Below, one piece after another: positions 23,653 to 31,214 of a stretch of 47,639 bases of DNA. Below the pieces are notes generated by a model, which saw only the letters and a program-made list of their open reading frames with translations, made no database searches and was not told the DNA's origin. A program made the translations under genes and the position numbers. This DNA comes from Paludibacter sp. Lineage in GTDB: Bacteria; Bacteroidota; Bacteroidia; Bacteroidales; Paludibacteraceae. The DNA is taken from NCBI GenBank assembly GCA_028710415.1, contig JAQTUE010000036.1, positions 1 to 47,639 on the forward strand, given 5' to 3'. How positions within the stretch are numbered: position 1 is the first letter of the stretch; each line of letters opens with the position of its first letter.

Positions 23653-25959
23653 ATGAATAAATATTTGCAAACCGATCCCTGGTGTATCATTGAAGAGGGA
23701 TTTCATGTTAACAGACAACTGGCTTCAGAAAGTATTTTTAGTTTAGGGAATGGCCATATCGGACAACGGGCGAACTTTGAAGAGTATTACTCCGGTGAAA
23801 CCATGCTGGGCTCATATATCGCCGGGATCTATTATCCAGAAAAGGCTGAACGTGGCAACTGGAAAAATGGCTATTCGGAAACGAACGACAGGATCATTAA
23901 TGCCCCAAACTGGACCGGTATCAGTGTCAGGCTGAATGATGACCGTCTTGATTTGGCTGAATGGGATGTTCAGAATTTCAAGAGGGTGCTGAACATGCGG
24001 GAAGGTTTTCTGGAACGTACCTTTGAAGCAATATCCTCAAAAGGCCACCGGATTCAGGTATCTGTAAAAAGATTCCTAAGCATGGCTGAAACAGAAGTTG
24101 GTGCCATCAGCTATTCAGTGAAATCACTGAATTATGAAGGACGTATTTCATTCCTGCCATTGATTGATGGCGATGTCATGAATAAATATACCAATTATAA
24201 CGAACAATTCTGGAATGTTTTGCAGACTAAAACAGAACAGGATGTATCCCATTTATGGGTTCAGACCCGTAGAATGGATTTTCATGTTTGTGCTGCACTC
24301 ACTTATGTATTGTATAAGAATAACGAACAGCTGAATGTAAATCCAACCAAGATTGAAAAGGAAAAAGTGGCCGGATTCAGTGTTGGAACCGATGTCAGGA
24401 TAGGGGATACGGTTTGTTTGAATAAATATGTAGCCATTATTAACTCCCTGAATCACCCCAGGGAAGAATTGACCGAACGGGCATGTACCCTGGCACGGGC
24501 AGCCAAAGCGAAAGGCTGGAACCAGTTGTTTGAAGAACATACAGCCGTATGGGCCCAAAAATGGCTTCAATCGGATATTATCATTGACAGTGATGTTGCC
24601 GCGCAACAGGCTATCCGCTTTAGTATTTTTCAACTGAACCAGACCTACAATGGAAATGATGCCCGTCTGAACATAAGCCCGAAAGGATTTACCGGTGAGA
24701 AATTCTCCGGAGCTACCCGTTGGGATACTGAAGCAGTCTGCATTCCGTTTTACTTATGTACTTCTCCGCAAAGCGTATCAAAGAATCTGTTATTGTATCG
24801 TTACAGGCAGCTTCCAAAAGCAATACAGAATGCAGAAAAACTCGGATTTACGAATGGTGCCGCACTGTTCCCGGTTTCAACTTTTAATGGTGGTGAAAGC
24901 CACAATGAGTGGGAATATACTTTTGAAGAAATCCACAGGAACGGAATCATAGCCTATGCCATTTATAATTATATCAGGTATACCGGCGACCAAAGCTACC
25001 TGGAAGAATACGGGCTCAAAGTATTGATTGGGATTGCACGGTTCTGGAGTCAACGTGTCAATGTTTCTACTGAAAAGAAGAAGTATGTCATTTTGGGGGT
25101 TACCGGACCAAATATGTACGAAAATAATGTCAATAACAATTGGTTTACAAATTATATTGCAGTCTGGAGTCTTAAATATACCATCGAATGCATTGAAAAA
25201 GTAAAACAAAATAATTTCAGGGCATTTGAAGATATAACACAGAATCTCCAGTTTACGAATGCGGAAGTATTCCAATGGAAAGACATCATCGAAAATATGT
25301 ACTTCCCTAAAAATAAAGAATTAGGTATTTTCTTACAACAGGATGGTTTCATGGATAAAGCATTGACCAAAGCTTCTGAAATCCCTGATTCCCAGTTGCC
25401 GATTAATCAACACTGGACCTGGGACAGGATTGTCCGCTCGTCATTGATAAAGCAAGCCGATGTGGTACAGGGACTTTACTTCTTTGAAGAAGAATTTGAC
25501 AAAGAAACAATCCGTAAGAATTTCAATTTTTATGAAGAACTTACTGTCCATGAATCATCACTTTCACCCTGTACGCATTCCATAGTTGCCAGTATGATCG
25601 GTGATAAACAAAAAGCGTATGATTTATATTACCAGACTGCCAGGCTCGATTTAGATGATTATAATAATGAGGTGGAAGACGGATTGCATATTACAAGTAT
25701 GGCCGGTACCTGGCTTACCATCGTGCAGGGTTTTGGAGGTATGAAGGTAAAAAAAGATAAACTTCATTTTAGCCCTCAGATCCCGGATAAATGGAATGCT
25801 TTTGCTTTTAATATCATGTTCAGGGGTAATCAGTTGAATATCCGTGTGGAAAAAAACAGAACAATCATTCATAATATAAAAGGTGATTCAATTGATTTGT
25901 TTATTAATAATAAACCGGTGCAAGTAGCATCTGAAAGCCAGGCAGAAGTGCTTAATTAA
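23653..25959 (+). CDS. GH65 maltose phosphorylase
   Basis: The 768-aa protein has the three-part GH65 build: an N-terminal beta-sandwich (about 1-260), an (alpha/alpha)6 barrel (about 310-690) and a small C-terminal beta domain. Diagnostic blocks are GATRWDTEAVCIPFY, GESHNEWEYTFEEIHRNG near 415-432 with the catalytic acid in HNEWE (E419 by motif position), and VEDGLHITSMAGTW. The length and the phosphate-site type fit cytoplasmic maltose phosphorylases, which convert maltose and phosphate to glucose and beta-glucose-1-phosphate. Kojibiose or trehalose specificity cannot be excluded by eye, but the starch context favours maltose. It has no signal peptide. A beta-phosphoglucomutase, needed downstream, is not in the window. 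Confidence 0.9.
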   Translation: MNKYLQTDPWCIIEEGFHVNRQLASESIFSLGNGHIGQRANFEEYYSGETMLGSYIAGIYYPEKAERGNWKNGYSETNDRIINAPNWTGISVRLNDDRLDLAEWDVQNFKRVLNMREGFLERTFEAISSKGHRIQVSVKRFLSMAETEVGAISYSVKSLNYEGRISFLPLIDGDVMNKYTNYNEQFWNVLQTKTEQDVSHLWVQTRRMDFHVCAALTYVLYKNNEQLNVNPTKIEKEKVAGFSVGTDVRIGDTVCLNKYVAIINSLNHPREELTERACTLARAAKAKGWNQLFEEHTAVWAQKWLQSDIIIDSDVAAQQAIRFSIFQLNQTYNGNDARLNISPKGFTGEKFSGATRWDTEAVCIPFYLCTSPQSVSKNLLLYRYRQLPKAIQNAEKLGFTNGAALFPVSTFNGGESHNEWEYTFEEIHRNGIIAYAIYNYIRYTGDQSYLEEYGLKVLIGIARFWSQRVNVSTEKKKYVILGVTGPNMYENNVNNNWFTNYIAVWSLKYTIECIEKVKQNNFRAFEDITQNLQFTNAEVFQWKDIIENMYFPKNKELGIFLQQDGFMDKALTKASEIPDSQLPINQHWTWDRIVRSSLIKQADVVQGLYFFEEEFDKETIRKNFNFYEELTVHESSLSPCTHSIVASMIGDKQKAYDLYYQTARLDLDDYNNEVEDGLHITSMAGTWLTIVQGFGGMKVKKDKLHFSPQIPDKWNAFAFNIMFRGNQLNIRVEKNRTIIHNIKGDSIDLFINNKPVQVASESQAEVLN

Positions 25960-25992
25960 TTGTCCGTTTCTTTTATTGAAAATGATCTGAAA

Positions 25993-27837
25993 ATGAAGAG
26001 AATTATTTTAGTTTTAGTTACTGTTTTTCTCCTTTTTCCTACTTATGCCGAAGACCAGAAGTGGGTTCAAAGAGTTGAACCTGCTTTTTGGTGGACAGGA
26101 ATGAATCAACAGGAAATTCAGGTCATGTTGTATGGAGTGGATATTTCAACCTCTGAGATTTTAGTAAATTATAAGGGTATTGCAATTTCAAGAAAAGAAC
26201 TTACCAATAATCCAAACTATGTTTTTCTGTATATGAATGTGGCAAAAGAAACAATGCCCGGCAAATTCAACATAGTAATTAAAAGAGGAAATAAATCACA
26301 ACTTGTCCTTTATGAACTGAAAAACAGGGTGGAAGGATCATCATTAAGAAGCAGCTTTACAAATGCCGATGCATTATACTTACTGATGCCCGACAGGTTT
26401 GCAAACGGCAATCCAAAAAATGATTCTGTTCCCGGATATCATCAGGGAGTTCACCGTAGTATTCCCGGGGCAAGGCATGGAGGGGATATTGATGGAATAA
26501 TATCAAAGATTCCATATCTGGCTGAGTTGGGAATAACTACTTTGTGGACAACTCCACTTTTTGATAACAATGATACTCAATATTCCTACCATCATTATGC
26601 CTGTTCCGATTATTATAAAATTGATCCACGCTTTGGGAAAAATGAAGATTATCGCAGGCTATCGGATTCGTGCCATGCAAAAGGCCTGAAAATCATCATT
26701 GATGTTGTGCCGAACCATTGCGGTTCATCACATTGGTGGATGAAAGATGTCCCTGCAACTGACTGGTTCAATACCTGGCCTACGTACACATCTTCCAATT
26801 ACCGAATGACTGCATGGACCGATCCACATGCGTCAAAGACTGACCAGTACCGCCTTACCCATGGATGGTTTGCCCCGAATATGCCTGATCTGAACTTGCA
26901 GAACCCGTTACTGTTCGATTATCTTCGACAGGTATATGTGTTTTGGATTGAATCCGCCAACATTGATGGCATGCGGGTAGATACGTATCCCTATAATGAT
27001 ATCCGGACAGCAGCAAAATTTATCCAGTCTATCCGAAATGAGTATCCGAATATGAATGTGGTTGGGGAATGCTGGATAAAAACACCTGCCGAAATAGCTT
27101 ATTATCAATCGGGGAATAACAACAAAGATGGATTTGATTCCAGGTTGACCAGTGTCATGGATTTTTGTTTGAAAGATGTGTTCAGTTCTGCTTTTAATGA
27201 AACCGAAAGCTGGGATGGAGGGTTGGCTAAATTTTATTCCTTGTATGCACAGGATTTTGTATATGCCAATCCGAATATGATCATGAATTTCCTGGACAAT
27301 CATGATATTGACCGGTATTCAACTGTTGTGAAAAGGGATGTAAACAAATACAAGATGGGATTGGCAATGTTGCTTACTGCACGCGGTTATCCCCAGATCT
27401 ATTATGGAACTGAAATCATGCTGGATGGCATTCCCTGCGACTACCAGGGGCACCGGTTTGATTTTCCGGGAGGATGGGCAGAAGATAAAAGGAATGCATT
27501 TAGTGTAAAAGATAGAACAATCGCTGAAAATGAAGTGTTCAGCTATTTGAAAACGTTATTGAACTACCGTAAAAACAATCCGGTTTTACAAAACGGATTA
27601 ATGAAACAATTTATACCGGAAAACGGGATTTATGTCAACTTCAGATATAATGTTGATAAAACAATTATGATCATTGCCAACAATAATGGACAGGCTAAAG
27701 ACGTTGAATTAGTGCGGTTCAATGAAATGCTTTCAGGAAAAACGATCGGAACTGAAATAACAACATCCAAAACGTATTCATTGAATAATCCGGTTTCAAT
27801 TGCTGCTAAAACAGTTTTGATACTGGATGTACATTAA
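25993..27837 (+). CDS. GH13 neopullulanase / cyclomaltodextrinase, periplasmic (SusA-like)
   Basis: The start is set at ATG 25993 because it opens a signal peptide (MKRIILVLVTVFLLFPTYA); the frame extends upstream to a TTG abutting the GH65 stop. The product has 614 aa. An N-terminal Ig-like domain (about 22-115, VEPAFWWTGMNQQEIQVMLYG) is typical of cyclomaltodextrinase/neopullulanase enzymes. The barrel carries DVVPNH, nucleophile D330 (GMRVDTYPYN), acid/base E359 (VVGECW) and D438 (FLDNHDIDR). It has no lipobox, so it is probably periplasmic and cuts imported maltodextrins to maltose and glucose. It lies 33 bp after GH65 and 39 bp before the lipoprotein amylase, in one likely operon. Confidence 0.92.
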   Translation: MKRIILVLVTVFLLFPTYAEDQKWVQRVEPAFWWTGMNQQEIQVMLYGVDISTSEILVNYKGIAISRKELTNNPNYVFLYMNVAKETMPGKFNIVIKRGNKSQLVLYELKNRVEGSSLRSSFTNADALYLLMPDRFANGNPKNDSVPGYHQGVHRSIPGARHGGDIDGIISKIPYLAELGITTLWTTPLFDNNDTQYSYHHYACSDYYKIDPRFGKNEDYRRLSDSCHAKGLKIIIDVVPNHCGSSHWWMKDVPATDWFNTWPTYTSSNYRMTAWTDPHASKTDQYRLTHGWFAPNMPDLNLQNPLLFDYLRQVYVFWIESANIDGMRVDTYPYNDIRTAAKFIQSIRNEYPNMNVVGECWIKTPAEIAYYQSGNNNKDGFDSRLTSVMDFCLKDVFSSAFNETESWDGGLAKFYSLYAQDFVYANPNMIMNFLDNHDIDRYSTVVKRDVNKYKMGLAMLLTARGYPQIYYGTEIMLDGIPCDYQGHRFDFPGGWAEDKRNAFSVKDRTIAENEVFSYLKTLLNYRKNNPVLQNGLMKQFIPENGIYVNFRYNVDKTIMIIANNNGQAKDVELVRFNEMLSGKTIGTEITTSKTYSLNNPVSIAAKTVLILDVH

Positions 27838-27876
27838 TAGAATTGCATAATTAACAAACTAATTTTCAATATATGT

Positions 27877-30246
27877 ATGAAAAGTAAATTGATAGTATTT
27901 TTATTGGCATTATTCGTGTTTATTGCGTGTCAACCTCCCCTGAATTACCCTGCGGATTCGGAGAATAATATGAATCTCAATTCGTTGATGACTTTAAAAA
28001 CAGGAAAGAATATACTGTTTCTACAGGATTTCGTTGCAAATACATCCGAAATAGATTCTATAACCGATTCATCAACAAAGCTTACGTGCAAGATCGATAA
28101 AAACCAGATTACGGCTATTCTAAATGTCCAGCCTGATATGGAGAATTTTGTGGAAGTAAAACTATGGTTGAATGGATTCCCGTTCTCAATCCCTTGCAGG
28201 AAAACGGATAAAATTGAAACAACTTTCACGTACAATCCACAGGGTAAAACGTATCAGAAAGTCCAGATTGCAGGTCAGATGAATGATTGGGTACCATCAC
28301 TTTCTCCTGACTTAAAGTTGAATATGAAAGGAGAATACGAGGTAAAGCTAAATTTAAGCCCGGGCACCTATCTGTATCAAATGAAGCTGGACGGGGAACA
28401 AAACCACGATGCCAATAATCCCAATAAAGTGGATAACGGGTATGGTAAGTTTAATTCCATCCTTCAGGTAGCAGGGCACAAAGATAAATTCCCGAAACTG
28501 TACACATCTGAATTTACAGATAAAGATATTACTCTTCTGGCACAGAATGGTGCGAAGGATGTCTTTGTGTTTTGGCAAAATTACAGGTTGCCCAATAAAT
28601 TCATTACAGTTGAAAATGGAAAGATCACTTTTGAAATACCTGATGAAGCACATAAAATGGATCGTTCGTATTTCCGTGTCTGGGCCAGCAATGAATATGG
28701 AGTCAGCAACGATGCACTGATTCCTTTGGAGAAGGGAAAAGTATTGACTGATTCAAAAGAGATAACCCGTACCGATAAACAGGCCCAGATTATGTATTTT
28801 ATGCTTGTCGACCGGTTCAAGGATGGGGATAAAACAAATGATCATCCAATGAACCGGCCGGATGTAAACCATAAGGTTGATTATTGGGGAGGTGATTTAG
28901 CCGGAATACAACAGAAAATAGATGATGGGTATTTTGAAAAACTTGGTGTAAATACGTTGTGGGTTTCACCTTTAAACCAAAACCCTACAATTCCGTACGG
29001 ATATTATGCTCCCATGAAAACTAAATTTTCAGGATACCATGGTTACTGGCCTGTTTCTTCTTCAAAAGTAGATTTTCGTTTTGGTACCAACAAGGAATTC
29101 AGAGGCATGGTTGATAATGCCCATAGAAAAAATATGAATATCCTGTTGGATTACGTTGCCCATCATATACATATTGAACACCCGTTTTATAAATTGCATC
29201 CCCAGTTTACATCTCCATTGTATTTGCCCGATGGGACAATGAATACTGAACGTTGGAATGATTACCGGCTCACAACCTGGTTTGATACTTTCCTGCCAAC
29301 TATTGATTTTTCAAAACCAAAGGTTGTTGATATGATGACAGATTCGGCCATGTTCTGGATTAAAGAATTCAACATTGATGGGTTCCGTCACGATGCCTGT
29401 AAGCATATACCGGAACAATTCTGGCGGGAACTAACCTTTAAGATTAAAAAACAAAACCTGGGTAATAACTTGTATCAGATTGGAGAAACATATGGAAGTC
29501 CTGAATTGATAAGTAGTTACCTGACTTCCGGAATGCTTGATGGACAATTTGATTTTAATGTATTTGATATCGCGAATACTACTTTTGCCGGTGTAGGGGG
29601 GAGCGATTTGCAACAGGTGAATACTATTTTGAATTCAAGTTTGTACATTTACGGGAGTCACAATTTGATGGGCTATATTTCAGGGAATCATGATAAGCCC
29701 AGGTTTATGGCCTATGCTTCGGGAGATTTGAAATTTGGAGAAGATTCAAAAGCTGCAGCCTGGAATAGGAATATCGGGATTACAGATTCAACTGCATACG
29801 ATAAACTGTTTTTAATGCAAACCTTTAATATGACCATTCCCGGAGTGCCGGTTATTTACTATGGTGATGAGATAGGGTTAACCGGAGCCAATGATCCTGA
29901 TTCACGCAGGATGATGAAATTTGAAGGCCTGAACAAAAGGGAATCATTGCTGAAGAAAAAGGTTTCCATATTGGCTCACTTAAGAAAAAATAATCCTGTA
30001 CTGATATATGGTGAGTTCATGTCTATTCAGAATACAAAGGATAGTTGGGTTTATGCACGGAAATATTTTGATAAGAATGCAATTGTTTTTATCAACAATT
30101 CTTCAATATCAACATTATTTACAGTATTATTACCTCCCGAACTGAATGCTGAAGGTCTCAAATCTACATTTGACACTAAGTTTATTATATCAAACCGGAC
30201 TATAAGAATCCATGTGCCGGCTTATAGTTCAGAAATACTTCTTTAA
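27877..30246 (+). CDS. GH13 alpha-amylase, outer-membrane lipoprotein (SusG-like role)
   Basis: The 789-aa protein has a lipoprotein signal with Cys at 18 (FVFIACQPP). A glycogen-binding CBM48/E-set-like domain (about 128-180, VQIAGQMNDWVPSLSPDLKL) and a second beta module precede a GH13 barrel (about 305-700; IMYFMLVDRFKDGDKTND). Catalytic residues are D506 (DGFRHDACKH), E537 (QIGETYG) and D606 (SGNHDKPRF). The enzyme would act on starch at the cell surface in the way SusG does, although the domain order differs from SusG and the gene is in the phosphorylase operon rather than after susF. It ends the plus-strand operon, before a short repeat array. Confidence 0.92.
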   Translation: MKSKLIVFLLALFVFIACQPPLNYPADSENNMNLNSLMTLKTGKNILFLQDFVANTSEIDSITDSSTKLTCKIDKNQITAILNVQPDMENFVEVKLWLNGFPFSIPCRKTDKIETTFTYNPQGKTYQKVQIAGQMNDWVPSLSPDLKLNMKGEYEVKLNLSPGTYLYQMKLDGEQNHDANNPNKVDNGYGKFNSILQVAGHKDKFPKLYTSEFTDKDITLLAQNGAKDVFVFWQNYRLPNKFITVENGKITFEIPDEAHKMDRSYFRVWASNEYGVSNDALIPLEKGKVLTDSKEITRTDKQAQIMYFMLVDRFKDGDKTNDHPMNRPDVNHKVDYWGGDLAGIQQKIDDGYFEKLGVNTLWVSPLNQNPTIPYGYYAPMKTKFSGYHGYWPVSSSKVDFRFGTNKEFRGMVDNAHRKNMNILLDYVAHHIHIEHPFYKLHPQFTSPLYLPDGTMNTERWNDYRLTTWFDTFLPTIDFSKPKVVDMMTDSAMFWIKEFNIDGFRHDACKHIPEQFWRELTFKIKKQNLGNNLYQIGETYGSPELISSYLTSGMLDGQFDFNVFDIANTTFAGVGGSDLQQVNTILNSSLYIYGSHNLMGYISGNHDKPRFMAYASGDLKFGEDSKAAAWNRNIGITDSTAYDKLFLMQTFNMTIPGVPVIYYGDEIGLTGANDPDSRRMMKFEGLNKRESLLKKKVSILAHLRKNNPVLIYGEFMSIQNTKDSWVYARKYFDKNAIVFINNSSISTLFTVLLPPELNAEGLKSTFDTKFIISNRTIRIHVPAYSSEILL

Positions 30247-30253
30247 ATTCTTA

Positions 30254-30304
30254 ACATCAAACATCAAACATTTCAAACATTTCAAACATTTCAAACACTC
30301 AAAC
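30254..30304. repeat. Short tandem array, units ACATCAA and ACATTTCAA
   Basis: Two 7-bp units are followed by three 9-bp units and a decayed unit. It fills most of the 66-bp gap between the amylase stop and the next ATG, and has no G on the plus strand. Confidence 0.85.
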
Positions 30305-30312
30305 TACAACTT

Positions 30313-30810
30313 ATGATACAAATTAAAGATGCAACATTGGCGGAAGCTTCCAAAGCCGGTATGGATGAATTTTTACAGGTTTTTACCAATGCATACCTGG
30401 ATGCAATTGGAGGTGAATTGACAGCAGAAAAGATGCCCTTGCTCAATGGAAGCCAACATACCTTGCTGGCATACCATTTCTTCACAAAAGAAATGCGCGA
30501 TGGCGGCTTTGTACAATTAATCCAGAATGGGTACGGGGGGTATATTTTCTCAAACCCTTTTGCAAAAGCAATAAAACAATTCGGAGCTATTGAACTGTCG
30601 AAATTGATTTATAAGGCTAAAGAGATTTACGATCCGAATAAAGCCCAACTGGAAAAGGAAACCACGGAGGAGGAATTTAATGCTTTGTATGTCGATTTTG
30701 AAGTTTTCGACGAACTGGAAGAGATCTATTTTGACATTGAAGAGAAGCAAACGTCATTCATTGCAGCTTATGTTGATGAACATATCACTGATTTTGCTGA
30801 TATTATTTAG
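30313..30810 (+). CDS. DMP19 / DUF4375-like protein
   Basis: The 165-aa acidic cytoplasmic protein contains the block LLAYHFFTKEMRDGGFVQLIQNGYGGYIFSNPFAKAIKQFGA (about 50-92), which matches the DMP19-like DUF4375 family. A helical C-terminal half is rich in Glu and Asp. DMP19 of Neisseria is a DNA-mimic; whether that role extends to this member is not known. It has its own strong terminator at 30836 and a G-free leader array. It does not look like part of the sugar pathway. Confidence 0.75.
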   Translation: MIQIKDATLAEASKAGMDEFLQVFTNAYLDAIGGELTAEKMPLLNGSQHTLLAYHFFTKEMRDGGFVQLIQNGYGGYIFSNPFAKAIKQFGAIELSKLIYKAKEIYDPNKAQLEKETTEEEFNALYVDFEVFDELEEIYFDIEEKQTSFIAAYVDEHITDFADII

Positions 30811-30835
30811 GAATATCAACTTATAAATTGTGCTT

Positions 30836-30880
30836 AAACTCCTAATAATTGATTCATTCAATTATTGGGAGTTTTTATTT
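30836..30880 (+). terminator. Terminator after the DUF4375 gene
   Basis: AAACTCCTAATAATTG (30836-30851) pairs with CAATTATTGGGAGTTT (30859-30874) with one G-T wobble and a 7-nt loop, followed by TTATTT. Confidence 0.88.
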
Positions 30881-31128
30881 AGCAACAGATCAAAAATGTA
30901 TCTCTTTTTAGTGTATTTGTATTAAATCGATAAAATAACGGAGTTCGGGTAACTGAATTGCAAAAGATTATTGATTTAATATTTTGCAATTCAGATTGAT
31001 AGGTTACGATCCTCTAAACCATTTGTTAGTCCTGGATTATTTAACCACCCTATGTGGAGAAACAATCCGTTTTCCCACAAACATTAGCATCCATTAAAAA
31101 TTCCACATTATAAAACAAATTGTCTACA
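30881..31128. other. Intergenic region before the pectate lyase with an inverted repeat
   Basis: No gene is seen. CTGAATTGCAAAA (30953-30965) and TTTTGCAATTCAG (30982-30994) are perfect 13-bp inverted arms with a 16-bp AT-rich spacer. This could be a paired regulator site for the pectate lyase, about 155-195 bp before its predicted -7 box, or an RNA hairpin. Confidence 0.6.
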
Positions 31129-31156
31129 TTGCCTTTGAAACCAAATCGTAAATTTG
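31129..31156 (+). promoter_or_regulatory. Candidate pectate lyase promoter
   Basis: TAAATTTG (31149-31156) fits TAnnTTTG; TTG at 31129-31131 is 17 bp upstream. The box lies 58 bp before the ATG. Confidence 0.55.
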
Positions 31157-31214
31157 CATCATACAAATTATTACAAAATCAGTTAACTAAAACAATAATT
31201 AAAACACAAACAAA

